Positions 54,901 to 64,000 are shown, counted from the first letter of the stretch. The stretch: DNA of 64,000 nucleotides from Affinundibacterium baiyunense (GCF_018139645.1 NZ_JAGSPM010000011.1:1-64000); one strand, 5' to 3'. Program-made: numbers and translations. Notes: generated by a model not told the origin, from the sequence alone.

Positions 54901-55022
54901 GGGGGCCGATGGCAGTTGCGATTATGGGCGGTTTGATTATCGCTACTGCTCTGACTTTGCTCTTTTTGCCAGCGCTTTATGCGGCGTGGTTTAGAATTAA
55001 AGAGCCGGCTAAATCGGCGTAG
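51912..55022 (+). CDS. RND efflux transporter permease (AcrB/MexB-like superfamily)
   Basis: 1036 aa, the usual length. Layout: TM1 (LTRYLMVALLLGGIFSFAKL), large periplasmic porter loop, TM2-6 including GALIIALGLLVDDAIIAVEMMVRKMEEG, which supplies the Asp of the proton relay, second periplasmic loop, and TM8-12 (LGVIALFGMIIRNSVILIDQIEQD). It exports drugs or solutes at the cost of protons. It is the second gene of a two-gene operon, and no outer membrane factor follows. Sequence alone does not give substrates; the family is closest to the HAE1-like group without metal-export motifs. Confidence 0.94.
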   Translation: MSQDNHDKSGFNLSRWALEHIPLTRYLMVALLLGGIFSFAKLGQDEDPPFTFRAMVVRAVWPGATALQMAEQVTDKLEKKLQEAPYVDKIRSYSKPGETLIILQLRESTPPKETSQTWYQVRKKIGDIKGTLPAGVIGPFFNDEFGDTYGSIFAISADGFNYEEMREYADFVRQQFLRIPKVAKVEMFGVQEEKINIEFSQKKFSQLGVPFETIVSQINSQNTIDPTGVLTTSSSNLQVRISGALLTVKDLENLRLRANGTTFRLGDFAVVKREYKNPPVDKMRFNGKEVIGLGISMEKGGNIIELGKNLEREVTSIKSQLPVGIQLDRVSDQPKIVASSVGEFVNTLIEAVVIVLAVSFLSLGLHTKPWRLDVWPGLVVGLTIPLVLAVTFLFMRIFNIDLHKISLGALIIALGLLVDDAIIAVEMMVRKMEEGFSRFDAATFAYSSTAMPMLTGTLITAAGFLPIGLAESAAGEYTFSMFSVNALALLISWLAAVLFTPYLGYLLLRVKPHVGADGNHELFDTPFYSRFRVLVNWCVTWRKTTIAITLAVFGLGVFGFKFIEQQFFPDSSRPELMVELWLPEGSSFAATEAQAKKFEAFIQKQAGVESITSYVGTGSPRFYLPLDQIFPQTNVTQIVVLPKDLKSREALRLKINQAFKEDFPEVRGRVKLLPNGPPVPYPVQFRVTGLDVAKVREVADRVKAVMNANPNAIGVNDNWNESVKTVRIDMDQDKLRALGVTSQNVMRAANTILTGTTVGQFRESNKLIDIVVRQPVDERSTVQALSNANIPTASGKTVPLSQVAKISLAWEPGVVWREGREWAVTVQSDVVDGIQGPTVSSQINPKLDAIRATLLPGYKIELAGAAADSGKAQESIAANVPLVIFIIFTLLMLQLHSFSRSVLVFLTGPLGVAGAAMALLILQRPFGFVAQLGVIALFGMIIRNSVILIDQIEQDRAAGVPAWDAIVEAAVRRFRPIILTAAAAVLAMIPLSRSVFWGPMAVAIMGGLIIATALTLLFLPALYAAWFRIKEPAKSA

Positions 55023-55044
55023 TGGGATCATGCAATTTATTTCG

Positions 55045-55078
55045 GCCTTTCGTTTTTGATTAAAAAAAGACGAAAGGC
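55045..55078. repeat. Stem-loop after the RND permease gene
   Basis: Perfect 9-bp stem GCCTTTCGT (55045-55053) / ACGAAAGGC (55070-55078) with a 16-base A/T-rich loop, 22 bases past the stop. There is no T run after it, so it is not a classical intrinsic terminator; it may protect the 3' end or act with Rho. Confidence 0.5.
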
Positions 55079-55255
55079 AGAATAAAAATGACGCAGTTTC
55101 AATTTGAGTAGAAAAAAATCGAGACAAGTGTGCGTAAAATCTAGTAGAATAGTTGGTTGAAGTTGAAATGCCACAGCACAAGTTATGGGCGACAATGCAA
55201 TCGAAGTCGCCCTTTGCTTTTGTGCCGGTCTTTCTACCGGAGGTGTTTTCATCCC

Positions 55256-55342
55256 GCGAGGATGGCGAAATTGGTAGACGCACCAGGTTTAGGTCCTGAC
55301 GCCAGCAATGGTGTGGGGGTTCGAGTCCCCCTTCTCGCACCA
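55256..55342 (+). tRNA. tRNA-Leu (anticodon UAG)
   Basis: 87 bases including an encoded CCA. Acceptor GCGAGGA pairs with TTCTCGC (one G-U pair). The D arm contains AAATTGGTAGACGC, the anticodon loop is TTTAGGT with anticodon TAG, a class II long variable arm follows (GCCAGCAATGGTG), and the T arm is GGGGGTTCGAGTCCCCC. The outermost pair of the anticodon stem is C-A rather than a standard pair. It lies 27 bases upstream of tig, an arrangement typical of Betaproteobacteria. Confidence 0.96.
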
Positions 55343-55369
55343 CAGATTTTTTATATTTGGACGATTTTC

Positions 55370-56713
55370 ATGGCAACTGCAGTCGAAACTTTAGAAAAAT
55401 TAGAACGCCGTATTACGATTACTTTCCCAATCGCAGAAATGCAACCGGAAATTGAAAAGCGTTTGAAAGTACGTGCTCGTACAGCAAAAGCGCCTGGCTT
55501 CCGTCCAGGTAAAGTACCGATGAAAATGGTTGCCGCGCAATATGGTTATCAAGTTGAGAACGAAGTTCTTAATGATAAAGTTGGCTTGGCTTTTGCTGAA
55601 GCAGTAAAAGAAAACAACTTGCGCGTTGCGGGCTTTCCACGTATTGAGCCGAAGAAAAGTTATTCAGATAATTATTTGACTTTCGATGCAACTTTTGAAG
55701 TGTATCCGGAAGTTGTTGTTGGTGATTTGTCTGGCGTTGAAGTAACACAGGTTAAGACTGATGTTACAGACGTTGAAATCGAGAAGACGATTGATATTTT
55801 GCGCAAGCAACGTGTTCATTTCCATGTTAAGGGTGAACAAGGCCCTCACGGTGATGGTGGTGCTGATCAATCTGCACAATCTGGTGATCGTGCAACCGTA
55901 GATTTTACTGGCACTTTGGACGGCGTTGAATTCGCAGGCGGCAAGGCAGAGGGTTTCGCGTTTGTGTTAGGCGAAGGCCGTATGTTGCCAGAATTTGAAA
56001 CAGCAACTTTGGGTCTGAAAGTTGGAGAAACCAAAGTTTTTCCATTGTCTTTCCCTGAAGATTATCACAGCAAAGATGTAGCTGGTAAAACTGCAGAGTT
56101 CACTGTCACTTTGACTAAGTTAGAGTGGGCGCATTTGCCAGAAGTTGATGCAGAGTTTGCGAAAATGTTGGGCGTAGAAGATGGCGATTTAGCTAAGATG
56201 CGCAACGATATTAAAGAAAACTTAGAACGCGAAGTTAAAGGTCGCGTAAAAGCAAAAACTAAAGACAGCGTTATGGATGCCTTAGTAAAGGCAGTTGAAT
56301 TTGATGCGCCAAAAGCATTGATCGATCAGGATGCAGAACGTTTGGCTGAAATGACGCGTCAAGATATGGCACAACGCGGTATGAATGTACAAGGCGTACC
56401 ATTCCCAACTGAATTATTTACAGCACAAGCTGAACGTCGTGTTCGTTTAGGTTTGATTTTGGCTGAATTGGTTAAAGCGAATCAATTGCAAGCGACTGCT
56501 GATCAAATCAAAGCACAAGTAGAAGATTTTGCGCAAAGTTACGAAGATCCTCAGCAAGTTGTGAAGTACTACTATAGTGATCGTAATCGTTTAGCTGAAG
56601 TTGAAGCTCTTGTATTAGAAGAAAACGTCGTTAACTATGTGTTGGGTAAAGCAAAAGTGAACGAATCAGTTTTGCCGTTCGACGAACTGATGGGTAATAA
56701 CGCAGCAAAATAA
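55370..56713 (+). CDS. tig: Trigger factor
   Basis: 447 aa from ATG 55370 ([20 protein letters not shown]); a frame extended upstream to 55157 would run through the tRNA and is wrong. Ribosome-binding domain with the signature [12 protein letters not shown] near residues 44-55, FKBP-type peptidyl-prolyl isomerase domain ([43 protein letters not shown]) and a long helical chaperone C-terminus. It folds nascent chains at the ribosome exit. It is the first gene of tig-clpP, 13 bases before clpP. Confidence 0.97.
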   Translation: MATAVETLEKLERRITITFPIAEMQPEIEKRLKVRARTAKAPGFRPGKVPMKMVAAQYGYQVENEVLNDKVGLAFAEAVKENNLRVAGFPRIEPKKSYSDNYLTFDATFEVYPEVVVGDLSGVEVTQVKTDVTDVEIEKTIDILRKQRVHFHVKGEQGPHGDGGADQSAQSGDRATVDFTGTLDGVEFAGGKAEGFAFVLGEGRMLPEFETATLGLKVGETKVFPLSFPEDYHSKDVAGKTAEFTVTLTKLEWAHLPEVDAEFAKMLGVEDGDLAKMRNDIKENLEREVKGRVKAKTKDSVMDALVKAVEFDAPKALIDQDAERLAEMTRQDMAQRGMNVQGVPFPTELFTAQAERRVRLGLILAELVKANQLQATADQIKAQVEDFAQSYEDPQQVVKYYYSDRNRLAEVEALVLEENVVNYVLGKAKVNESVLPFDELMGNNAAK

Positions 56714-56726
56714 GATAGGATAATTC

Positions 56727-57353
56727 ATGACAGGCATCATTCATAACTCTGGTTTAGAAACAAATATGCTTGGCATGGTGCCGATGGTCGTTGAGCAAAG
56801 TGGGCGTGGAGAACGTGCATACGATATTTACTCCCGCTTGCTCAAAGAGCGAGTGATTTTTCTGGTTGGTCCTGTAAATGATCAGGCAGCGAATTTGATC
56901 GTTGCCCAGCTACTGTTTTTAGAAAGTGAAAATCCAGATAAGGATATTTCGCTTTATATCAACTCCCCAGGTGGTTCTGTATCAGCCGGCATGGCAATCT
57001 TCGACACAATGCAGTTTATTAAGCCAGATGTTTCGACGTTATGTACTGGATTGGCTGCTTCTATGGGTGCCTTCTTGTTGGCGGCTGGTGCGAAAGGTAA
57101 ACGTTTCTCTTTGCCCAATTCTCGCATCATGATTCATCAACCGCTTGGTGGCGCGCAAGGTCAGGCATCGGATATCGAGATTCAGGCGCGTGAAATTTTG
57201 TATTTGCGTGAGCGTTTGAATGGCATTTTGGCTGAAAAAACTGGTCAAACAATTGAGCAAATCGGAAAAGATACGGATCGAGACAATTTCATGTCAGCCG
57301 ATGCTGCTGCTGAATATGGTTTGATTGATCAAGTATTGACACATCGCGCTTAA
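56727..57353 (+). CDS. clpP: ATP-dependent Clp protease proteolytic subunit
   Basis: 208 aa including a short propeptide. The catalytic triad regions are clear: Ser112 in [10 protein letters not shown], His137 in MIHQPLGG, and the Asp in the later [14 protein letters not shown] part. ClpP forms a 14-mer that degrades proteins delivered by ClpX or ClpA. It is followed by a strong terminator, so clpX has its own promoter or depends on read-through. Confidence 0.97.
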   Translation: MTGIIHNSGLETNMLGMVPMVVEQSGRGERAYDIYSRLLKERVIFLVGPVNDQAANLIVAQLLFLESENPDKDISLYINSPGGSVSAGMAIFDTMQFIKPDVSTLCTGLAASMGAFLLAAGAKGKRFSLPNSRIMIHQPLGGAQGQASDIEIQAREILYLRERLNGILAEKTGQTIEQIGKDTDRDNFMSADAAAEYGLIDQVLTHRA

Positions 57354-57375
57354 AAAGCTGCATCTAGGGTTTAAA

Positions 57376-57416
57376 AGAAAACGCCCGCAACCTTTTGGTG
57401 CGGGCGTTTTTATTTT
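57376..57416 (+). terminator. Intrinsic terminator after clpP
   Basis: Ten-bp stem AACGCCCGCA (57380-57389) / TGCGGGCGTT (57399-57408) and a TTTTTATTTTT tail. A strong Rho-independent terminator separates clpP from clpX. Confidence 0.9.
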
Positions 57417-57465
57417 TGATCATTGGCAGATATCTGCGAAATAAAAACATTGGATTTGTGTAGGG

Positions 57466-57499
57466 TATTACTGCGAGCTAGCATTTTTTTGCAGTAATA
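57466..57499. repeat. Inverted repeat in the clpX leader region
   Basis: Perfect 9-bp inverted repeat TATTACTGC (57466-57474) / GCAGTAATA (57491-57499), ending 42 bases before the clpX ATG, with a T7 run inside the loop. It could be an operator or a leader hairpin. No known regulator site is claimed. Confidence 0.5.
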
Positions 57500-57541
57500 T
57501 AGCGTTCATAGATTACTTCGGAAAAATTATTAAAAAGTATT

Positions 57542-58807
57542 ATGTCAGATAAAAAAAGTACTTCCAGCGAAAAATTACTTTATTGCTCATTTTGCGGAAA
57601 GAGTCAGCATGAAGTAAAAAAACTAATCGCGGGGCCATCTGTCTTTATTTGTGATGAATGTATCGATTTGTGTAACGATATTATTCGTGATGAAATGAGT
57701 GCGCTTGAGCCTATCTCTTCATCAAAAAGCGATTTGCCTACGCCGGTAGAAATTACGGAATTACTTGATCAGTATGTGATTGGTCAAGAAAAGGCCAAGC
57801 GGATTTTGGCGGTCGCCGTTTACAACCATTACAAGCGCCTCAAGCATTTGGGTAAGAAGGATGATGTTGAACTAGCTAAAAGTAATATTTTATTAGTTGG
57901 ACCAACAGGTTCCGGTAAAACTCTGTTAGCGCAAACATTGGCGCGTATGTTGAATGTTCCCTTTGTAATCGCTGATGCGACTACATTGACTGAAGCTGGG
58001 TACGTTGGCGAAGACGTTGAGAATATCATCCAGAAGTTACTGCAAAACTGTAATTATGAAGTCGAGCGTGCACAAAAAGGCATCGTGTATATCGATGAGA
58101 TCGATAAAATCTCGCGTAAAGCAGAAAATCCATCGATTACTCGTGACGTTTCTGGCGAAGGTGTGCAACAAGCCTTGCTTAAATTGATCGAAGGTACGAT
58201 GGCATCTGTCCCTCCACAAGGCGGACGTAAGCACCCGAATCAAGACTTCATTCAAATCGACACGACCAATATCATGTTTATTTGTGGTGGTGCGTTTGAT
58301 GGTTTGGCGAAAATTATTTCTGATCGCTCTGAAAAAGGTGGCATTGGATTCGGCGCAAGTGTTAAGAGCGAGAGCCAGAAAAGTGCTAGCGAAGTAATTT
58401 TGGATGCAGAGCCACAAGATTTAATTAAATTCGGCATTATTCCAGAATTGGTTGGACGTTTGCCTGTAATTGCGACCTTGATGGAGCTGGATGAAGCGGC
58501 ATTGATTCAGATTTTGGTTGAACCGAAAAATGCCTTGATTAAGCAATATGCAAAATTGCTTGAAATGGAAGGTTGTGAGTTGGAGATTCGTCCGTCAGCA
58601 TTACAAGCAATTGCGAAGAAGGCTATTGCACGTAAAACTGGGGCGCGCGGTCTGCGTTCGATTCTGGAGCATGCATTGCTAGACATTATGTTTGAGCTAC
58701 CTAGCGAGAAAAATGTATCTAAAGTGGTGATTGATGAAAATACTATCAATAATGGCGCAAAGCCTTTATTGATTTACAACGAGCAACCCAAAGTCGCTGG
58801 TGCTTAA
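57542..58807 (+). CDS. clpX: ATP-dependent Clp protease ATP-binding subunit ClpX
   Basis: 421 aa. The N-terminal zinc-binding domain has C15-x2-C18 and C37-x2-C40. The AAA+ domain follows, with Walker A GPTGSGKT (120-127), Walker [11 protein letters not shown], the pore loop GYVGEDVE and sensor-2 GARGLRS. It unfolds tagged substrates and feeds them to ClpP. It lies in the standard clpP-clpX-lon order. Confidence 0.97.
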   Translation: MSDKKSTSSEKLLYCSFCGKSQHEVKKLIAGPSVFICDECIDLCNDIIRDEMSALEPISSSKSDLPTPVEITELLDQYVIGQEKAKRILAVAVYNHYKRLKHLGKKDDVELAKSNILLVGPTGSGKTLLAQTLARMLNVPFVIADATTLTEAGYVGEDVENIIQKLLQNCNYEVERAQKGIVYIDEIDKISRKAENPSITRDVSGEGVQQALLKLIEGTMASVPPQGGRKHPNQDFIQIDTTNIMFICGGAFDGLAKIISDRSEKGGIGFGASVKSESQKSASEVILDAEPQDLIKFGIIPELVGRLPVIATLMELDEAALIQILVEPKNALIKQYAKLLEMEGCELEIRPSALQAIAKKAIARKTGARGLRSILEHALLDIMFELPSEKNVSKVVIDENTINNGAKPLLIYNEQPKVAGA

Positions 58808-58921
58808 GTTGCGTCAGCACAAAAATATCAAAACATTGCGCGATTCTTAGGACTTTCTCTGTGAATCGCGTAATTAAGCGGTACAATTTATCCAAACAAT
58901 AGAAAATTTTGGCTTCAACCG

Positions 58922-58957
58922 AAAAGCTACCCGGAGTTCTCTCTGTGTGGCTTTTTT
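58922..58957 (+). terminator. Terminator after clpX
   Basis: AAGCTAC (58924-58930) / GTGGCTT (58947-58953), one G-U pair, 16-base loop, followed by a T-rich run. Moderate intrinsic terminator between clpX and lon. Confidence 0.65.
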
Positions 58958-59039
58958 TATTGTTTTTTAGGATGACGGGCTTGAGATTTAGCCTAGTGCG
59001 CCAATCTATTGAATGAAAGTTTTTTTAAAAAGGTGCGCC

Positions 59040-61448
59040 ATGACAACTTCCACTATTACTGAACGTACAGAATTACCATTGTTGCCACTGCGCGATGTCG
59101 TGGTATTTCCTCACATGGTGATCCCATTATTTGTAGGTCGTCCCAAATCAATCAAGGCTTTAGAAGCGGCGATGGAGCAGGGCAAGTGCATCATGCTGGC
59201 TGCGCAAAAGGCTGCAGCAAAAGATGAGCCATCAGCCGAAGATATATACGAAATTGGCTGTATTGCGAATATTTTACAAATGTTGAAGCTGCCTGATGGC
59301 ACCGTCAAGGTGTTAGTTGAAGGGGCGCAACGTGCACGCATTCATCAGATCACTGATTCCGAGTCCCACTTCGTTGCAGATCTCACACCGATTGCTGCCG
59401 AGGATGCAGAGGATGCTGAAGTTGAAGCGATGCGTCGTGCCATCGTGCAGCAGTTTGATCAATATGTGAAATTAAATAAGAAGATTCCGCCAGAGATTTT
59501 GGCATCTCTGTCAGGTATCGATGATGCTGGGCGTTTGGCAGACACTATTGCTGCCCACTTGCCATTAAAGTTAGAGCAAAAGCAGGTCATTTTAGAGATT
59601 GTTAGTGTCGCCAAACGTCTTGAGCATTTGCTTGGTCAGCTTGAAGGTGAGTTAGATATTCTTCAAGTAGAAAAGCGTATTCGTGGTCGTGTAAAGCGCC
59701 AGATGGAAAAGTCGCAGCGTGAGTATTATTTGAATGAGCAAGTCAAAGCGATTCAGAAAGAGTTAGGCGAGGGCGAAGAAGGCGCAGATATCGACGAGCT
59801 CGAAAAGAAAATCACCGCTGCAAAAATGCCGAAAGAAGCGCGCGACAAAGCAATGAATGAGTTGAAGAAACTCAAAATGATGTCGCCTATGTCCGCAGAA
59901 GCGACGGTTGTTCGAAACTACATCGATACCATCGTCAATTTGCCTTGGAAGAAAAAATCCAAAGTGAATAATGATTTGACCAATGCTGAAAAAGTGTTGA
60001 GTGATGATCACTATGGTTTGGATAAGGTGAAAGAGCGCATCTTGGAATATCTCGCGGTTCAACAGCGCGTTGATAAATTGAAGGCGCCGATTCTTTGCTT
60101 GGTTGGTCCTCCAGGTGTAGGTAAGACTTCATTAGGTCAATCGATTGCGCGCGCAACCAATCGCAAGTTTGTGCGCATGGCTTTGGGTGGCGTACGTGAT
60201 GAAGCGGAGATTCGCGGTCACCGTCGTACTTACATCGGCTCAATGCCAGGAAAGATTTTGCAAAGTTTATCCAAAGTAGGTGTACGGAATCCTCTATTTT
60301 TGTTAGATGAAGTTGATAAGATGGGCGCCGATTTCCGTGGCGATCCTTCTTCTGCGTTGTTAGAGGTGTTAGATCCAGAACAAAATCACACATTCTCAGA
60401 TCACTATATTGAAGTTGATTTTGATCTCTCCGATGTGATGTTTGTTGCGACATCCAACTCCTATAATATTCCTGCTCCTTTGTTGGATAGAATGGAAGTG
60501 ATTCGTCTTTCAGGCTACACAGAAGATGAAAAAGCAAGCATCGCTCAACGCTATTTGCTGCCTAAGCAAATCAAGAATAACGGCTTGAAAGAGGATGAGA
60601 TTTCGGTATCGGAGTCTGCGATTCGCGACATCATTCGTTATTACACCCGCGAGGCCGGTGTTCGCTCTTTAGAGCGCGAAGTTTCAAAGATCTGCCGTAA
60701 GGTAGTGAAGATGCTACTGTTGAAGAAGAGCGAGAAGAAGGCCACGATTACCTCGAAAAATTTGGATAAGTTTTTGGGTGTGCGTCGATACGATTTTGGT
60801 GTGGCGACTAAAGAGAATCAAATTGGTCAAGTGGTTGGACTGGCTTGGACAGAAGTAGGTGGTGATTTGTTGACGATTGAAGCTGTCTCCATGCCGGGTA
60901 AAGGTGCGACCATTCGCACCGGTACGCTTGGTGATGTGATGAAGGAATCTATCGAAGCTGCTCGCACCGTCGTGCGTAGCCGTGCAGCTCGTTTGGGTAT
61001 CAAAGCCGATCTGTTTGAGAAAACAGATGTGCATATTCATGTGCCTGAGGGAGCGACACCGAAAGATGGTCCATCAGCAGGTATCGCGATGACGACTGCA
61101 ATGGTTTCTATTTTTACCGGAATACCAGTGCGTGCTGATGTTGCTATGACGGGTGAGATTACGCTTCGTGGCGAGGTTCTGCCAATCGGTGGTTTGAAGG
61201 AGAAACTTTTAGCTGCACATCGTGGTGGAATTAAAACCGTGTTGATTCCAGAAGAAAATGCAAAAGATCTGACAGAAATACCAGATAACGTCAAAAACAA
61301 ATTGGAAATTATCCCAGTGCGTTGGATTGATAAAGTTTTGGAAATCGCGTTAGAACGTCAGCCGGTTGCATTGACTGAGGAAGAATTGGCGGTTCCGGCA
61401 GTTGCAAAAAATGATGCTGGCACTGATACATCAGCCATTAAGCATTAA
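59040..61448 (+). CDS. lon: ATP-dependent protease Lon
   Basis: 802 aa from ATG 59040 with AAGGTG seven bases upstream (a longer frame to 59013 is unlikely). Order: N-terminal substrate domain ([23 protein letters not shown]), helical region, AAA+ domain with Walker A GPPGVGKT (356-363), and the protease domain with catalytic dyad Ser679 in DGPSAG and Lys722 in [10 protein letters not shown]; numbering coincides with the E. coli enzyme. It degrades misfolded and regulatory proteins. Both sites are intact. A terminator follows. Confidence 0.97.
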   Translation: MTTSTITERTELPLLPLRDVVVFPHMVIPLFVGRPKSIKALEAAMEQGKCIMLAAQKAAAKDEPSAEDIYEIGCIANILQMLKLPDGTVKVLVEGAQRARIHQITDSESHFVADLTPIAAEDAEDAEVEAMRRAIVQQFDQYVKLNKKIPPEILASLSGIDDAGRLADTIAAHLPLKLEQKQVILEIVSVAKRLEHLLGQLEGELDILQVEKRIRGRVKRQMEKSQREYYLNEQVKAIQKELGEGEEGADIDELEKKITAAKMPKEARDKAMNELKKLKMMSPMSAEATVVRNYIDTIVNLPWKKKSKVNNDLTNAEKVLSDDHYGLDKVKERILEYLAVQQRVDKLKAPILCLVGPPGVGKTSLGQSIARATNRKFVRMALGGVRDEAEIRGHRRTYIGSMPGKILQSLSKVGVRNPLFLLDEVDKMGADFRGDPSSALLEVLDPEQNHTFSDHYIEVDFDLSDVMFVATSNSYNIPAPLLDRMEVIRLSGYTEDEKASIAQRYLLPKQIKNNGLKEDEISVSESAIRDIIRYYTREAGVRSLEREVSKICRKVVKMLLLKKSEKKATITSKNLDKFLGVRRYDFGVATKENQIGQVVGLAWTEVGGDLLTIEAVSMPGKGATIRTGTLGDVMKESIEAARTVVRSRAARLGIKADLFEKTDVHIHVPEGATPKDGPSAGIAMTTAMVSIFTGIPVRADVAMTGEITLRGEVLPIGGLKEKLLAAHRGGIKTVLIPEENAKDLTEIPDNVKNKLEIIPVRWIDKVLEIALERQPVALTEEELAVPAVAKNDAGTDTSAIKH

Positions 61449-61500
61449 TTTGACACTGTCTTTTATAACACTTGATATAGATTTTTTGTGCTAACTTTTC

Positions 61501-61540
61501 GAAAAGCCAAATTTTGATTTTCAAGATTTGGCTTTTCTAT
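61501..61540. terminator. Terminator after lon
   Basis: Twelve-bp stem GAAAAGCCAAAT (61501-61512) / ATTTGGCTTTTC (61526-61537) with a short T-rich follow-up. It is symmetric enough to work for lon and perhaps for the convergent thioredoxin-like gene. Confidence 0.82.
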
Positions 61541-61639
61541 TTTGGAAATTGAAAAGGCTTAAGCCATCATTGCCTTAAGTGAAAGCAGCTATTTCTATTC
61601 GCTATAGTTTTGCTTGTGTAGCACGCCAGTCAAGATCAC

Positions 61640-62152
61640 TTAGAAATTTAGTGACTCCCACAAATTGTCCCAGTCTTCTGCTTTGAGTGTGCCTTCGCGT
61701 TTCAGGCTTAAATTGCCATCGGCTTGAATTAGAAAGTGGGTAGGATCGGTGTTAAGCGTGCCGAAGCCTTTTATGCTCTCTGCATTTCCACGCCACATCA
61801 GAGGAAATTGTTGGTTTTTCGGGATGCTTGCGGACACTATTTGTGTATATAAATCAAATTCGGGTTTGGTTTTGTCGAGATTAACGCCAATCAGAACAAA
61901 GTTTTTGTGATTGTTATCTCTGTAAAATTCACGCATGAGTTTGAGATCGCGAGCACAAACCGCACAGCCTGCGCTATAGAAGCTAATTAAGATTGTTTTT
62001 CCTTTTAGCTCTCCCAAATCGATTTTTTTACCACTGTAGCTAGAGCCTATTAACTCGAATTGAACGGGAGTATGTAGTTGTTGCGCAATCGTATTTGAGC
62101 TGAATACGATAGAAAGACAAAATATTGATACGATTATTGTTAATTTACGCAT
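61640..62152 (-). CDS. TlpA/ResA-like thioredoxin-fold protein, periplasmic
   Basis: 170 aa. The signal peptide (LTIIVSIFCLSIVFSSNTIA) leads to a thioredoxin-like fold with KGKTILISFYSAGCAVCARDLKLM. The redox motif is C-A-V-C. TlpA/ResA-type proteins reduce periplasmic disulfides, for example in cytochrome c maturation or copper-site assembly. The partner is not identifiable here. It is 104 bases downstream of the S41 peptidase gene, separated by a terminator. Confidence 0.85.
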   Translation of the reverse strand: MRKLTIIVSIFCLSIVFSSNTIAQQLHTPVQFELIGSSYSGKKIDLGELKGKTILISFYSAGCAVCARDLKLMREFYRDNNHKNFVLIGVNLDKTKPEFDLYTQIVSASIPKNQQFPLMWRGNAESIKGFGTLNTDPTHFLIQADGNLSLKREGTLKAEDWDNLWESLNF

Positions 62153-62218
62153 GATTTGATCGACAAAGTTGAACCTTCTTTTTGTCGTGTCAGCATGCGA
62201 GAAACTTACATTGATAAG

Positions 62219-62246
62219 TAAAAAAGGCTCTCATCTGAGAGCCTTT
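62219..62246 (-). terminator. Terminator of the S41 peptidase gene
   Basis: Stem AAAGGCTCTC (62223-62232) / GAGAGCCTTT (62237-62246), four-base loop, T run on the minus strand. It lies 11 bases after the stop. Confidence 0.87.
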
Positions 62247-62256
62247 AACTGTTTGC

Positions 62257-63747
62257 CTACTTACGAATGCGATTGTTTCGTAATGGGTGTGGTTCTATAT
62301 CAAGTATCCGACCACTGCTGATGCTGAATGCTGGTGCTGGGGCGTAGCCGCTTGGACCACAAACGCCCGATTTACTGTAGCTTGCTGCATTTGCAAGCAG
62401 TCTTTCATTTAAAGAGCCAAGTTCGTTTTCTAGGTCATCAGAAGCAGGGCAGGTTGCGGCAAAACCGTTGACGTAGCCTCCAGTTCCGGCATCATTGATG
62501 CCACTAAATTCAATCGCAAAGTATGCAGTGCCGCAATTATCTTTTTGGCTGAAGCCATATGGTTTGCCGCAAGTGGTACCGCCAATCGTAATAACTTGTA
62601 CGAAAGGAGCTAAACCATTAATGATGGATTCGCTGGCGGAGCAGGTTCGAGAACTAGTTAATACAAAGACTCTCGATAAGTTTAATTGTGGCAAATCTTG
62701 TCCGGAACGAGCTTTGTTCGTGAAGAAAAATTTACTTTCGGCTGTCCAGTCGGGATGCTTGTCATTGTATTGAAGTTGTTCAAAGACTCGTCCTTGTGCT
62801 TTACTACCCGCTATCATAGAAGCGACTTCATTTGCAATGTAAATATAGCCGCCGCCGTTATATCTTAAATCTAAAACCAAGTCGTCAATACCTTGTTGTT
62901 TGAATTCGCGCATGCTTTCAACAAGAGGATCTGAGGCGGTCGCGATGTGGTCGGTGAAAACGATGTAACCAAGGCGTTTGTTATCTGGTGTGGTGATAAT
63001 TTTGTTTTGAAGAACTGGCTTGGTCGTGACCTTGGTCGCTTTCATTTCGACTAGTCGAGTGCTGCTAGCCCCATTATCACGGATCTCGAATTTCGTGACA
63101 GTCTGTGAACTCGTTGGGTACAGGGCGGCAATTTGATTATTGTAACTGACTTGTTCAATCGGTACCCCATTCAAGCCAACGATTTGAGCACCACGCTTTA
63201 TTTGTTGTAAGTCGGCCGGCGAGTTTGGCTGTACAAAAGTGACGCGTAACTTATTATTTTGATTCACTAATTTGTAGCCAAAACTGACATCTTCACCCGC
63301 TTCAAAGTAGCCATCAATTTCATCTTTATCTGCGGTAAAACTGAAGCGATCATTTGGCTTGACAAGTAGTGCATCAAAGTACGACTGTGGTGTGCTGTAG
63401 TTGGCTACTGGTACTTCCACTATCTGTTTATACCAGAGGTACACATCATTCAAATGTGCTCGAACCCAAGTCTTTTCGACGCTAGGCGTGCAAATATTCG
63501 CATAGGTGCTAGGCAGGCCGATTTCGGTGCTAGTTCCATTGTTATTGCTGTTGTTGTTGCCAGTACTTCCTGAGTTGTTATTCGAGTTATTGTTACCCGT
63601 AACTGAGCAGGCACCTGCCCCGTTATTGCAGAGGCTCAGCGTATCGCTTCCCCCGCCGACACCACTACCACCACCGCATGCGCTTAAGCCTGTGATTAAT
63701 AGAACTCCAAAGAGTTTGGATAATTGGATGGAGCTTGGTTTTGACAT
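62257..63747 (-). CDS. S41 family peptidase (C-terminal-processing type), lipoprotein
   Basis: 496 aa. Lipobox LSAC at the N-terminus, a Gly/Asn/Ser-rich linker (about 24-75), an N-terminal helical part (TWVRAHLNDVYLWYKQIVE), a PDZ-like region (VTFVQPNSPADLQQIKRGAQIV) and the S41 catalytic core with LDLRYNGGGY, the Ser in TCSASESI and the Lys in GTTCGKPYG. It is a putative outer-membrane-anchored tail-specific protease. Substrates are unknown. Both catalytic residues appear to be present. Confidence 0.88.
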   Translation of the reverse strand: MSKPSSIQLSKLFGVLLITGLSACGGGSGVGGGSDTLSLCNNGAGACSVTGNNNSNNNSGSTGNNNSNNNGTSTEIGLPSTYANICTPSVEKTWVRAHLNDVYLWYKQIVEVPVANYSTPQSYFDALLVKPNDRFSFTADKDEIDGYFEAGEDVSFGYKLVNQNNKLRVTFVQPNSPADLQQIKRGAQIVGLNGVPIEQVSYNNQIAALYPTSSQTVTKFEIRDNGASSTRLVEMKATKVTTKPVLQNKIITTPDNKRLGYIVFTDHIATASDPLVESMREFKQQGIDDLVLDLRYNGGGYIYIANEVASMIAGSKAQGRVFEQLQYNDKHPDWTAESKFFFTNKARSGQDLPQLNLSRVFVLTSSRTCSASESIINGLAPFVQVITIGGTTCGKPYGFSQKDNCGTAYFAIEFSGINDAGTGGYVNGFAATCPASDDLENELGSLNERLLANAASYSKSGVCGPSGYAPAPAFSISSGRILDIEPHPLRNNRIRK

Positions 63748-63950
63748 TATTAGGCCTTTGTATTCTTCGTCAAATCTATGAGTTGTATGCGCATTGTTCT
63801 TATGTAACTGCTTTGGGAAGTATAATCGAAGTTGTTTGGTGTTGATTGTGAACGTATCTAAAAAACAAAAATAATAATACGTAGAACTAAATTTAAGTAA
63901 ATTGAAAGTTTGAGCGCATGCATGCTTAGAAAATTGACGAGGCCAGGGCT

Positions 63951-64000
63951 ATGAGTAAACCGCGCTGTGGATGGGCAAATATTGCAAATCCACTATATTT
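63951..64000 (+). CDS. tag: DNA-3-methyladenine glycosylase I, 5' end only
   Basis: The first 16 codons starting at ATG 63951 read MSKPRCGWANIANPLY, which matches the N-terminus of Tag (conserved RCGW and PLY; the zinc-binding cysteine is in CGW). GAGG lies about nine bases upstream. The gene runs off the window, so the call rests on these few residues. Tag removes 3-methyladenine from alkylated DNA. Confidence 0.7.
   Translation, partial: MSKPRCGWANIANPLY

Noticed and set aside
55045..55078. Intrinsic terminator after the RND pump
   Set aside because: The 9-bp stem is perfect but no T run follows on either strand, so it is listed only as a stem-loop.
55157..55369. N-terminal extension of trigger factor
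   Set aside because: The in-frame extension runs through the tRNA-Leu gene; the family start is [11 protein letters not shown] at 55370.
1..64000. CRISPR array, insertion sequence with transposase, prophage or integrase
   Set aside because: No evenly spaced direct repeats with spacers and no transposase, integrase or phage structural protein were seen in any frame.

Overview
The window looks like chromosomal DNA of a betaproteobacterium of the order Burkholderiales, most likely Oxalobacteraceae (Undibacterium- or Herminiimonas-like). The reasons are the gene order tRNA-Leu / tig / clpP / clpX / lon, the paired cyanophycin synthetases with their ABC transporter and DUF1854 partner, hopanoid hpnCDE genes, a fused ArgA and an AT-leaning but otherwise typical betaproteobacterial gene style. 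The genus is an inference. No rRNA, CRISPR array, transposase or phage gene was seen.

Layout. 1-8260: cyanophycin locus, with cphA and a degenerate paralogue cphA' on the minus strand and, divergently, an ABC transporter with an unusual N-terminal extension plus a DUF1854 protein. 8300-18330: a GNAT acetyltransferase, two methyl-accepting chemotaxis proteins, a FAH-family hydrolase, a CysB-like regulator, a small methyltransferase/SCP2/ferredoxin operon, a CapA-like protein with a small secreted partner, and a cold-shock protein. 18390-27340: LysR regulator and malate synthase, YggX, and argA divergent from hrpA. 27440-28985: an orphan Tdi1/DUF1851 immunity-like gene and about 1 kb of nested inverted repeats. 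28986-32036: cyanide-insensitive-type cytochrome bd oxidase with a GbsR/MarR regulator. 32300-37020: DJ-1/PfpI protein, a 3'-truncated rlmI remnant, DUF6882 protein, an unknown helical protein and a DUF5009 membrane protein. 37238-44065: orphan periplasmic solute-binding protein, two-component system and TonB-dependent receptor. 44360-50320: lipoprotein hydrolase and the hopanoid genes hpnE, hpnD and hpnC, split by a repeat lipoprotein and an M24 peptidase homologue. 50704-55022: RND efflux adaptor and pump, preceded by a near-consensus promoter between two operator-like palindromes. 55256-61448: tRNA-Leu and the tig-clpP-clpX-lon proteostasis block. 61640-64000: thioredoxin-like protein, S41 peptidase lipoprotein and the first codons of tag.

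How genes work together. CphA should polymerise Asp and Arg. CphA' keeps an intact ATP-grasp site but has lost the Mur-ligase P-loop lysine and the C-terminal domain, so it may act like CphA2. The linked ABC/DUF1854 pair is of unknown mechanism and is the best candidate for undescribed biology. Other points worth attention are a palindromic ATTATAAT exactly between the argA and hrpA start codons (possible bidirectional leaderless promoter), a RHSRESGNP-type palindromic repeat in frame inside hrpA, the nested-repeat region and the operator-bracketed RND promoter.

All functional calls are by reading protein motifs; no database search was run.
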